From Saxibacter everestensis (lineage in GTDB: Bacteria; Actinomycetota; Actinomycetes; Actinomycetales; Brevibacteriaceae), in NCBI RefSeq assembly GCF_025787225.1, contig NZ_CP090958.1:1517856-1581855 (forward strand): 64,000 nucleotides of DNA. The letters are read 5' to 3'. Shown here piece after piece: positions 34,582 through 42,246 of the stretch. The notes under the pieces were generated by a model. The model saw only the letters and a program-made list of their open reading frames with translations. It was not told where the DNA came from and ran no database searches. Within the stretch, counting starts at the first letter, position 1. The number at the start of each line of letters is the position of its first letter. A program made the position numbers and the translations under genes.

Positions 34582-34600
34582 GGGGCTTGCCGCAAGGCCC
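34582..34600 (+). promoter_or_regulatory. Rifamycin-associated element (RAE)
   Basis: GGGGCTTGCCGCAAGGCCC, a 19-base imperfect dyad, closely resembles the RAE that precedes rifamycin-resistance genes (glycosyltransferase, phosphotransferase, monooxygenase, helR) in actinomycetes. It lies 147 bases before the HelR start. The whole gap 34448-34746 holds only this element, the leader ORF and the repeat. Confidence 0.8.
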
Positions 34601-34660
34601 GGGTCGTGGTTCAGAATTGGCTCTCCGAAGCCAAATTTCTTTCCGATCCGGAGCAAAGAA

Positions 34661-34723
34661 ATGCGTGTGTTGTTGTTGACTTACCGGGCCCACGGGGCTT
34701 CTCTATCCGCGGCGATTACGTGA
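34661..34723 (+). CDS. 20-codon leader ORF in the helR transcript
   Basis: An ATG with GGAG nine bases upstream reads MRVLLLTYRAHGASLSAAIT then TGA. The stop overlaps the first of two duplicated GTG codons (34720), in a different frame. The opening MRVLLLTY resembles the N-terminus of GT-B glycosyltransferases, including rifamycin glycosyltransferases, which are themselves RAE-controlled. It may be a leader peptide or the stump of a lost gene; the resemblance covers too few residues to decide. Confidence 0.4.
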   Translation: MRVLLLTYRAHGASLSAAIT

Positions 34724-34762
34724 ACCCGATAACTAAAGGCGATGACGTGAACCCGATAACTA
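34711..34762 (+). repeat. 25-base tandem duplication of the helR start region
   Basis: Bases 34711-34735 recur at 34738-34762 with a single change (GATTACG versus GATGACG), period 27, an exact multiple of three. Each copy contains a GTG followed by AACCCGATAACTA, so two in-frame starts for HelR (34720 and 34747) were created. Confidence 0.85.
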
Positions 34763-36921
34763 CCAGCGCGTTTGATCTGCCCGAGCGCCTTGCCGCCAAG
34801 GCCGACCCTGCACTGATCTCAGGTGACGAGCAGCACTTCGGGGCTATAGCGGAGAGCCTTGAGCAGCAGATCGCCGAGCTGTCAGCCCGGATCGATGTCC
34901 AGCGCAGGTCCCCCGGCGGCTCGGGCCAGGAGGCACTGGATCGAGACCTGGAGATCCACCGGCTCACCGCACGACTGCGCCTGCTGCGTCGCTTCGGCCT
35001 GGACCTGTGCCTCGGCCGCATGGTCCAGGCAGACAATCCGGTGCCCGTGTACGTGGGACGCCTCGGCCTGACCGACAGTGCAGGCCGTCGGCTGCTGACC
35101 GACTGGCGTACGCCCGCAGCCGAGCCGTTCTTCGGTGCGACCCACGCCAACCCAATGGGGTTGTCGAGTCGCCGCAGATATCGCTGGACCCGGGGGCGAA
35201 TCAGCGACTACTGGGACGAGGTCTTCACTCCAGACGGCCTGAAAGGGCACGCCGCACTCGACGATCAGTCCGCCTTCATCGCCAGCCTCGGCAGCAGCCG
35301 CTCACCCCGGATGCGGGACGTGCTCGGCACCATCCAAGCCGACCAGGACGCCATCATCCGCTCGAGCTCCCAGGGCGCCCTCGTCGTCGATGGCGGTCCG
35401 GGCACCGGGAAGACTGTCGTCGCGCTGCACCGAGCCGCGTACCTCATCTATTCCGACCCTCGCCTCAGGGACGGCCGGGGTGGCGTGCTGTTCGTTGGAC
35501 CGCATCAGCCATACCTGGCCTACGTCGCCGACGTTCTGCCCAGCCTTGGCGAGGAGGGTGTGCAGACTTGCACCCTGCGGGACCTGGTCCCCGAGGGCGC
35601 CACGGCTGGAAACGAGACCGACCCGGAAGCCGCCCTCCTGAAGTCGGACGCACGCCTGGTGGCGGCGGTCGAGCCGGCTGTCAGATTCTATGAGGAGCCT
35701 CCTGCGGAGGGCCTGTTGGTCGAGACCGATTGGGCGGACGTCTGGCTCAGCGCCACCGAATGGGCCGAGGCGTTCGACGCACCGGAACCGGGTACTCCGC
35801 ATAACGAGGCACGTGATCAGGTCTGGAAGGAGCTGCTGTCAATCCTGATCGACAAGCACAATGACGATGATGTGCCGACTGAGCTCCTCCGAAAATCGCT
35901 CCTGCAGAACCAAGAGCTGGCCGGCATCTTCAAGCGGGCGTGGCCGTTGCTCGAGCCGACCGATCTCGTCGGAGACCTGTGGTCGGTACCCGCCTACCTA
36001 CGGATGTGCGCTCCCTGGCTCGCCGCCGATGAGGTTCGGAACCTGCAGCGAGCGGACGCTCAGGCATGGACGGTGTCCGACCTGCCGATCCTTGACGCCG
36101 CCCGGCAGCGGCTCGGAGACCCGGAGGCAAGCCGACGCGCACGTCGGCACGAGGCCGCTGTCGCCGCCGAACGTGCGCGGATGGCGGACATCGTCGATGA
36201 CCTGATCGCCGCCGACGACTCCACGCTGGGGGTGATGCACATGCTGCGCGGCCAGGACCTGCAGGCTGCTCTGGTCAACGACGCCTCTCCGACTGACGCC
36301 GACCCGGACCTGGGGGCACCTCCCGCTTGCGGGGGACTCGCCGGCCCGTTCGCACACGTCATCGTGGACGAAGCTCAGGAACTGACCGACGCCCAGTGGC
36401 AGATGTTGCTGGTCCGCTGCCCGTCCCGGAGCTTCACCATCGTCGGGGACCGTGCTCAGGCAAGGCACGGGTTCACGGAGTCGTGGCAGGAACGGCTGAG
36501 AAGGATAGGGTTAGACCACATCGACCTCGCCGCGCTGAGCATCAACTACCGGACGCCGGAAGAGGTGATGGCCGAAGCCGAACCAGTTATCCGGGAGGCG
36601 CTCCCGGACGTCAACGTGCCGATCTCCATCCGTCGCAGCGGCGTCCCAGTCGTACACGGACGGACGTCCGAGCTGCAGTCGATCCTCGATACCTGGCTCG
36701 TCGCACATGCCGACGGGATCGCTTGCGTGATCGGCAACCCAACATTCCAGGCGACACCTCGCGTCCGGTCGCTGGTCCCGGAAAATGCCAAAGGCCTTGA
36801 GTTTGACCTCGTCGTGCTCGTCGACCCGGAAGCGTTCGGAACGGGGATTGAAGGAGCGGTCGACCGCTACGTCGCGATGACCCGCGCGACCCAGCAACTC
36901 GTCATCCTCACAAGTACCTGA
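34747..36921 (+). CDS. helR: HelR, RNA polymerase recycling motor / rifamycin protection protein
   Basis: 724 aa from the GTG at 34747, chosen because VNPITTSAFDLPERLAAKAD matches the family start and AAAGG lies upstream. An N-terminal helical arm (SGDEQHFGAIAESLEQQIAELSARI) precedes Walker A GGPGTGKT near residue 216; Walker B VIVDEAQEL is near 538, with GDRAQARHGFTESW after it. HelR, a UvrD-like SF1 ATPase, pushes into RNA polymerase, dislodging stalled complexes and bound rifamycin. Oddity: residues 523-530 (GAPPACGG) are encoded by a GC-rich palindrome not expected in the family. Controlled by the RAE upstream. Confidence 0.9.
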   Translation: MNPITTSAFDLPERLAAKADPALISGDEQHFGAIAESLEQQIAELSARIDVQRRSPGGSGQEALDRDLEIHRLTARLRLLRRFGLDLCLGRMVQADNPVPVYVGRLGLTDSAGRRLLTDWRTPAAEPFFGATHANPMGLSSRRRYRWTRGRISDYWDEVFTPDGLKGHAALDDQSAFIASLGSSRSPRMRDVLGTIQADQDAIIRSSSQGALVVDGGPGTGKTVVALHRAAYLIYSDPRLRDGRGGVLFVGPHQPYLAYVADVLPSLGEEGVQTCTLRDLVPEGATAGNETDPEAALLKSDARLVAAVEPAVRFYEEPPAEGLLVETDWADVWLSATEWAEAFDAPEPGTPHNEARDQVWKELLSILIDKHNDDDVPTELLRKSLLQNQELAGIFKRAWPLLEPTDLVGDLWSVPAYLRMCAPWLAADEVRNLQRADAQAWTVSDLPILDAARQRLGDPEASRRARRHEAAVAAERARMADIVDDLIAADDSTLGVMHMLRGQDLQAALVNDASPTDADPDLGAPPACGGLAGPFAHVIVDEAQELTDAQWQMLLVRCPSRSFTIVGDRAQARHGFTESWQERLRRIGLDHIDLAALSINYRTPEEVMAEAEPVIREALPDVNVPISIRRSGVPVVHGRTSELQSILDTWLVAHADGIACVIGNPTFQATPRVRSLVPENAKGLEFDLVVLVDPEAFGTGIEGAVDRYVAMTRATQQLVILTST
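36311..36336 (+). repeat. GC-rich palindromic element inserted in frame in helR
   Basis: The element reads TGGGGGCACCTCCCGC then TTGCGGGGGA; CCCGC and GCGGG form a hairpin around TT. Near-identical hairpin words are scattered repeats in Streptomyces and relatives. It encodes GAPPACGG between DL and LAGPF of HelR, where other HelR proteins (from memory) run directly on. Confidence 0.6.
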
Positions 36922-37112
36922 GGCAGGCCAGTCCTCGACGAGCTCGTGCCTCGACACGGAGCTGTTTCCTCGAACAGATTTGCCGCGGAGGTTCGCCAAC
37001 TGACCCGACACGAGAGTGAATCCGGCAGATGATCGTAGGGCTTAAAAGACCTACCGCTCCCCCCGGCCGACGGTAAATCCGCGTATTGTTTATCCAGTTC
37101 TATAATCAGCCG

Positions 37113-37388
37113 ATGACGCATTTTGAAGTAACCGTCGACGAAGAACACTTCACCGTCAAATCTCGTTCCGGTCCGCGAGGCACCTACGATTTCGGCTGGA
37201 TCAACGGACCTGTGGCCGGTTACGGATTCTCGACGAGTACCAGCGATGGCCATAGGATTCCCCGGGAAGATCTAATTGAATCAATTAGAAACTTTCTTGA
37301 GGTGTTCTACGGCCCGGGTGGGATAGGAGAAGAGGACTTCCCTGAACATGTCCCAGCGGCAATCCGGCGACGCAATCGCTCGTCGTAG
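37113..37388 (+). CDS. Small hypothetical protein
   Basis: 91 aa from the ATG at 37113 (MTHFEVTVDEEHFTVKSRSGPRGTYDFGWING). Lower GC than neighbours and no strong ribosome site. The beta-rich first half and a GYGFSTSTSDG stretch, then a helix (DLIESIRNFLEVFY), do not match a family I can name. Orphan between helR and the SGNH gene. Confidence 0.6.
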   Translation: MTHFEVTVDEEHFTVKSRSGPRGTYDFGWINGPVAGYGFSTSTSDGHRIPREDLIESIRNFLEVFYGPGGIGEEDFPEHVPAAIRRRNRSS

Positions 37389-37504
37389 CTTCATTCAGCA
37401 GCGCCAATCCAACGATCGATGTCCCGAGGCGTTCGTGCAGCCGGAATCAGGGCACGCCCGTAAATGATGAGCGGGATCAGGTGTTCAGTTGGCAGACTGG
37501 GGTG

Positions 37505-38731
37505 ATGAACTCCCAGCTCAACGATCTCCCTGTCCCAGGAAACCAGAACTCTGGAACCACCGCGACCCAAGCGGCCGATTGGATCACGACACCGATAACT
37601 GCCGACATCCTGCGGGGCGCGCTCGAACTTGAGCAGACCGAGCGCGGTGTGCTTCCGCACCGCCTGCCTGCTTGGGCGCGAAAGCAGATATCCGATGGGC
37701 AACTGGCCATGGCCGAGGCGCAGCCCTCCGGCGTCCGGCTGGTGTTCCGCACCCGCGCCACCGCCATCGAACTGGAGGTTCTGCCAACCAAGAATGTTTA
37801 CGAAGGCGCTCCCCCGCGCCCCGAAGGCGTGTGCGACCTGCTCGTCGACGGCCGGCTCGCCGGTCAGGCCACCGCGCCTGGCGGCAATGTCCTGGCCATT
37901 GACATGACCAACGGCACTATGGTCACTCGACCGGGACCGACCGGCACTGTTCGCTTCTCAGGTCTGTCCTCCGAGATGAAGGACGTCGAGATCTGGCTGA
38001 CGTTCCGTGAGATTACCGAGCTCGTGGCGCTGCGCACGAATGCGCCGGTCGAGGCGGCGCTGGAGCGCGGGCGCCGGGTGTGGTTGCACCACGGCAGTTC
38101 GATCAGCCACGGTTCCGATACCGACAGTCCGACCTCAACCTGGCCGGCCCTGGCTGCCGCGGCAGGCGGCGTCGAGCTGATCAACCTGGGCTTTGGCGGC
38201 GGCGCCCTGCTCGACCCATTCGTCGCCCGCGCACTAAGAGACACGCCGGCGGACCTGATCAGCGTCAAGCTCGGCATCAACCTGGTAAATGCCGACCTGA
38301 TGAGGCTTCGGGCATTCGGGCCCGCAGTGCATGGTTTTCTGGACACGATCCGCGAGGGGCATCCCACCGTGCCGTTGCTTGTTGTCTCGTCGGTGCTGTG
38401 CCCAATCCACGAGCGCACTCCCGGCCCGGCCTTCCCGGACTTCAGCTCCGGGAAGGTGCAGTTCCGCGCCACCGGCGACGCCTCGGATCCCACCCAGCTG
38501 ACCCTAAGTGTGATCAGGGAGCAGCTCGCCGCCATCGTTGCGCAGCGGTCGGACGACGATCCGAATCTGTACTATCTGGACGGCCGGGAGCTCTACGGCG
38601 AGCAGGACTTCGCCGAACTGCCGCTGCCTGACCAGCTGCACCCGGACGCCGCTGCGCACCGTCGGATCGGCGAACGCTTCGCGCGGCTTGCTTTCGGCGA
38701 CGGCACCCCGTTCGCGGCAGACGTGGCCTGA
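37505..38731 (+). CDS. SGNH/GDSL-type esterase
   Basis: 408 aa from the ATG at 37505. Residues 1-190 are a beta-rich N-terminal domain; then come the four SGNH blocks: HHGSSISHG (block I serine, about residue 200), NLGFGGGALLDPFVAR (block II glycine), KLGINLVNA (block III asparagine) and DQLHPDAAAHRRIGERFA (block V aspartate/histidine). No signal peptide, so cytosolic. Two-domain enzymes of this kind act as carbohydrate esterases, but the substrate is unproven. Confidence 0.85.
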   Translation: MNSQLNDLPVPGNQNSGTTATQAADWITTPITADILRGALELEQTERGVLPHRLPAWARKQISDGQLAMAEAQPSGVRLVFRTRATAIELEVLPTKNVYEGAPPRPEGVCDLLVDGRLAGQATAPGGNVLAIDMTNGTMVTRPGPTGTVRFSGLSSEMKDVEIWLTFREITELVALRTNAPVEAALERGRRVWLHHGSSISHGSDTDSPTSTWPALAAAAGGVELINLGFGGGALLDPFVARALRDTPADLISVKLGINLVNADLMRLRAFGPAVHGFLDTIREGHPTVPLLVVSSVLCPIHERTPGPAFPDFSSGKVQFRATGDASDPTQLTLSVIREQLAAIVAQRSDDDPNLYYLDGRELYGEQDFAELPLPDQLHPDAAAHRRIGERFARLAFGDGTPFAADVA

Positions 38732-38852
38732 GGCGCTTTCGTGCCCGCACGCATTCCTGCCGACTGCGACTGCGGCATGACAGCGCTGGCGAGAACCGGG
38801 AACACGATGTTTCGAACCGGTCGTCCGGGCACGAACAGAGGAGCCTGCTGAT

Positions 38853-39791
38853 ATGGAGCTTGCCGAAGTCGCGGATGAGCTCTACGCGCTGCTACCCGAA
38901 GAGTTCACCGCCACCCGCAACGAGCGAGCCAAGGCCGCACGCGCAGCAGGAGACAAGGAACTCGTGCAGCAGATCCGGGGCCTGCCGAAACCCTCGAAGG
39001 ACGCGTGGGTGGTCAACATGCTCTCGCGTCGTCGTGCGGAGGACATTGCACGCGTACTCGAGCTCGGCGCCACATTCCGGGAAGCCCAACAGGACGCCGA
39101 CCGGGACGAACTGCGGGAGCTGAACCGGCAGCGGAACCAGTTAGTTGGTGCCCTGGCCAAGCAGGCGCGCCGACTGGCAGGCGAACTCGGACATGATCTC
39201 AGCGAAACGACAGTGACGGACGTCGAACAAACGTTGCGAGCCGCGATAACGGACTCCGCGGCGGCAACAGCGGTCCGCAGCGGGTGGCTGACACGGACGC
39301 TGTCCGCCACCGGCCTGGAGCCCGTGGATCTCTCCGGATCCGTTGCCCTGCCGGAGATGATCGGGCCGCTTTCCGGAACCGCAGAATCGAAGGCGGCCTC
39401 ACGTCGGGGCAATGACAAGAAGTCCGGAGCCCGCAAGAGCGTCCAGCAGAAGAAACACAGCCGGGCCGAAGCCGAGCGGAAGGACGCCGAGAGGCAGAAG
39501 GCAGCCCGGCGCGAGGCAGAGCACGCCGAGCGGGAGGCGGAACGGCTGTCCGCGGATGGCCTGGAAGCCGAACGAAGGATCGAAGACACTGCCGCGCGTC
39601 GAGATCGGCTGACAGGCGAGCTCGACGATCTTCGGGACCGAATTCGCGACGTCGAACGCGACATCGAGACGGTCGAGCGGGATCTGCGTTCAGCTGAGCA
39701 GGAACGGAAGCGGATTCGCCGTGATGAGACCGAGGCGCTGAGCAAGGCGGAACGGGCGCGTGAGCGGGCGGAGCAGCCTCCGGAGAACTAG
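38853..39791 (+). CDS. Charged coiled-coil protein, unknown function
   Basis: 312 aa. Residues 1-60 contain a conserved-looking head (LAEVADELYALLPEEFTATRNERAKAARAAGDKELVQQIRGLPKPSKDAWVVNML), a pattern recurrent in actinobacterial hypothetical proteins. From about residue 185 the chain is nearly all Glu, Arg, Lys and Ala in heptads, predicted as a long coiled coil. No membrane segment. An ATG with GAGGAG upstream. Function unknown. Confidence 0.75.
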   Translation: MELAEVADELYALLPEEFTATRNERAKAARAAGDKELVQQIRGLPKPSKDAWVVNMLSRRRAEDIARVLELGATFREAQQDADRDELRELNRQRNQLVGALAKQARRLAGELGHDLSETTVTDVEQTLRAAITDSAAATAVRSGWLTRTLSATGLEPVDLSGSVALPEMIGPLSGTAESKAASRRGNDKKSGARKSVQQKKHSRAEAERKDAERQKAARREAEHAEREAERLSADGLEAERRIEDTAARRDRLTGELDDLRDRIRDVERDIETVERDLRSAEQERKRIRRDETEALSKAERARERAEQPPEN

Positions 39792-39899
39792 GGAACCGGA
39801 GAAAGGAGAAGCGCCAGCCGCGAAACTCGCGGTAATTTTGCCGGCGTGATGCAGGAGAACTGATGCAGGCAAAACAGATGCAGACCGGAGTTTCGGGGG

Positions 39900-40307
39900 C
39901 TAGTTGAAGGCGAGCTTTTGCCTGTCATGCTCCATGCGGGAGGCGGCCACGTCATCCATGTTCTCCTCGGCCCATTCCTTCATTTCAAATACGATGCGGA
40001 GAAGCGAGTGTCCGCGGGGCGTGAGCTCGTAATCTGTGCGCACGGGAACTGACGCCGTGACGCGCCGGGAAACCAGGCCGTCACGTTCCAGCGAACGTAG
40101 CGTGGAAGTGAGCATCTTCTGGCTGGCACCCGGAATCTTCTTGCGGAGGTCACTGTGGCGCTGCTGCCCATCCATCAAGGCGAGCATTACCAGCGCCACC
40201 CATTTGCTGCTGATGGCCTCTAGCAGCTGGCGTGCCGGGCAAAGGTCCAATAAGGCATTGTATTGCTGCTGTGCTGCCTGACGCTTCTTTTCAGCCGTGA
40301 GGGTCAT
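39900..40307 (-). CDS. HxlR (YodB-like) redox-sensing regulator
   Basis: 135 aa from the ATG at 40307; an upstream ATG at 40352 is possible. The sequence NALLDLCPARQLLEAISSKWVALVMLALMDGQQRHSDLRKKIPGASQKMLTSTLRSLERDGLVSRR is a full HxlR winged helix. The single cysteine in LCPARQ sits just before helix 1, the position of the quinone-sensing Cys6 of Bacillus YodB. It is divergent from an azoreductase, the same pairing as YodB and AzoR1, so electrophile sensing is likely. Confidence 0.82.
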   Translation of the reverse strand: MTLTAEKKRQAAQQQYNALLDLCPARQLLEAISSKWVALVMLALMDGQQRHSDLRKKIPGASQKMLTSTLRSLERDGLVSRRVTASVPVRTDYELTPRGHSLLRIVFEMKEWAEENMDDVAASRMEHDRQKLAFN

Positions 40308-40457
40308 TTCCCCAATACTCTTCTCATTCAATCGGTTCGTGGAGCCCAGCATACTTTGGGGGTGATATTACAGCGGCTTGGCGTTCCACACCTGCGCCGG
40401 GTTGTTCCACAGGAAGAAATCCTACGGCCCCTTTGGCGGGTTCGAAGACCTTGCTTG

Positions 40458-40498
40458 GAAGGCACCTTGAAGTGCCCTGGGCAGTAAATAGTGCCTTC
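40458..40498. promoter_or_regulatory. GGCAC/GTGCC inverted repeats upstream of azoreductase
   Basis: GGCAC-CTTGAA-GTGCC (40461-40476) forms one dyad; GAAGGCAC (40458-40465) also faces GTGCCTTC (40491-40498) at 25 bases. Candidate HxlR operator(s), 81-121 bases before the azoreductase start and within the 271-base divergent region. Confidence 0.55.
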
Positions 40499-40578
40499 TT
40501 ACGCAGCGTGGAAGTCTAGGTCAGGATCGAAAACGGGGCACAAAGTGCTCCGTTAGCAGATCTTTGAAAGGAAGCCCC

Positions 40579-41256
40579 ATGCCTACGATTCTCCACGTCA
40601 ATGCCTCTCCCCGTTATGCCAATAGCGACTCCTTGCGGTTGGCCCGGCATTTCATCGATTCCGTCCAGGCTGCCGGTGCTCAGAGTTTCGACCTGGAGAC
40701 TCTGGACCTGTTCAGCGATGGCGCGCTGCCCGTTTTCGGCCGTACTGCAGCGGCTGCCAAGATGGCTGTTTTCTCCGGCCAGGAACAGACGCCGGAGCAG
40801 GTCGCCGCGTGGGAATCAGCCCGTGCAGTCTTCGACCAGTTCGCTGCTGCCGATGCCTACGTCTTTAACATCCCGATGTGGAATGCAGGTGTTCCCTACG
40901 TCCTGAAGCAGTGGATCGACATCATTACCCAGCCTGGTTGGAGCTTTGGTTTCGACCCGGAAAAGGGCTATCGCGGCCTGCTGGAGGGCAAACAGGCTCT
41001 CGCCATCCATACCAGCGGTGTTTACGCCCCTGGCGTTCCGGCCGCCTTCGGTTCTGATTTCAGCAGCACATTCTTCGCTGACTGGCTGAACTTCGTGGGC
41101 ATCGAGGATGCGATTCATGTCCGTTTCGCCCCGACTGTCCTCAACGGCGATGTTGACGGCACGCGCAAGGTTGCCGAGGCTGAGCTCACCGACGCAGCCG
41201 TCGGGTTTGCCGGCCAGCTCAGCGCAGCTGGCGCCCTCCAGCTCGTCAACGACTGA
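40579..41256 (+). CDS. azoR: FMN-dependent NADH azoreductase (AzoR-like)
   Basis: 225 aa from the ATG at 40579 with GAAAGGAAG upstream. ILHVNASPRYANSDSLRLARHFID is the FMN-phosphate loop, FNIPMWNAGVPYVLKQWIDIITQPGWSF the second flavin-binding block with PMWN as in AzoR, and GLLEGKQALAIHTSGVYA the third. AzoR proteins are dimeric quinone/azo reductases that detoxify quinones with two-electron transfer. Under the divergent Cys-containing HxlR regulator. Confidence 0.88.
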   Translation: MPTILHVNASPRYANSDSLRLARHFIDSVQAAGAQSFDLETLDLFSDGALPVFGRTAAAAKMAVFSGQEQTPEQVAAWESARAVFDQFAAADAYVFNIPMWNAGVPYVLKQWIDIITQPGWSFGFDPEKGYRGLLEGKQALAIHTSGVYAPGVPAAFGSDFSSTFFADWLNFVGIEDAIHVRFAPTVLNGDVDGTRKVAEAELTDAAVGFAGQLSAAGALQLVND

Positions 41257-41257
41257 G

Positions 41258-41275
41258 AGGCGGAAATAGCCGCCT
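41258..41275 (+). terminator. Hairpin after azoR
   Basis: AGGCGG and CCGCCT pair around AAATAG directly after the azoR stop. A second, larger inverted repeat (CGGTAGCCGGC 41288-41298 with GCCGGCTACCG 41341-41351) overlaps the TetR 3' end and could terminate both genes. Confidence 0.55.
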
Positions 41276-41345
41276 GCTCACGCGTGGCGGTAGCCGGCGG
41301 GCCAGCACATCTCGGCAGCCGCCGGCAGTTGGCTCCCGACGCCGG

Positions 41346-42005
41346 CTACCGTCCGCGATCGGCAGCTTCGAAATCAGTGGTGGCGGTCGAAGATTCTTCG
41401 ACCAGCCGTTCGATGTAGGAGACGGCTGCCTGAATGCCCATCTCCAGGCCGGAAGTAACCCGGTCGGGAGTGCGGGTCATGGCGACAGCCCGGTGAAGGT
41501 TGGGTTGCCCTTCCGCGGTTGTGTCCCATAACGGTTCTGGGGAGCCGGCATCGATCGCAGAGCCGAACACCAGAGAGTCGAGCATCGAGATGACTCCCAG
41601 GTGCTGGTCCTCGGGGATGGCAGCCTCGCTCAGGATTGAAGCCAGGGCCTCGTAGATGGCGAGGGTCGGGGCGTCGTCAACGGATTGGCCGATCAGGATG
41701 GGGATGGCGGCGGGATTTTGCGCGACGGCTTCCCGGTAGGCCCGAACCCAGGCCGCGAGCTTCGATTGCCAGCTCGGACTGCGTGTCTGCAGTGAACGCA
41801 AGTCGATATTCTTGTAGATCCTCTCGCGGAGCGCGTTGATGATCTCGTCCTTGCCGCCGCTGATGTGGTGGTACAGCGAAGAGGGATTGACGCCCAGGTG
41901 CTTGCCGATGCCGACGATGGTGAAGTCGTGCTGCGTTCTGATCAGTTCCAGGGCTGCATCCAGAATGATCTCGCGCGACAAGAGTTGGGTTCGAGGCCTG
42001 GCCAT
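41346..42005 (-). CDS. TetR family transcriptional regulator
   Basis: 219 aa. LSREIILDAALELIRTQHDFTIVGIGKHLGVNPSSLYHHISGGKDEIINALRERIY is the HTH; the C-terminal region has the TetR_C-like pattern around PAAIPILIGQSVDDAPTLAIYEALASIL. Divergent from the NCS1 permease/dehydrogenase operon, with a 17-bp dyad between; a likely local repressor. Confidence 0.88.
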   Translation of the reverse strand: MARPRTQLLSREIILDAALELIRTQHDFTIVGIGKHLGVNPSSLYHHISGGKDEIINALRERIYKNIDLRSLQTRSPSWQSKLAAWVRAYREAVAQNPAAIPILIGQSVDDAPTLAIYEALASILSEAAIPEDQHLGVISMLDSLVFGSAIDAGSPEPLWDTTAEGQPNLHRAVAMTRTPDRVTSGLEMGIQAAVSYIERLVEESSTATTDFEAADRGR

Positions 42006-42067
42006 GTACCGAGTATTGCAGTCCGCGGGCAGTGGGCCGCTTGGAGGGCGTTCGTTATTCTACCGTT

Positions 42068-42084
42068 ACCAAATATCATTTGGT
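42068..42084. promoter_or_regulatory. TetR operator candidate, 17-bp dyad
   Basis: ACCAAAT (42068-42074) and ATTTGGT (42078-42084) are perfect arms around ATC, in the 241-base region between the divergent TetR and permease genes. AT-rich against its surroundings. No other feature was seen in this gap. Confidence 0.7.
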
Positions 42085-42246
42085 TTAGAGTGATCTGCGC
42101 CATATTATCGAGAGAACAAATCTGCCGCTCTGCGAAACATTCGAGTCAGCAGCGCCTCTCGCCCGACGGGTCGCGGCGCTGGGACTCCGGTCGCTCGGTC
42201 AGATACCGCTTGCCCTCCAAATCCGTGCCTCGTCCAAAGGAAAGTT

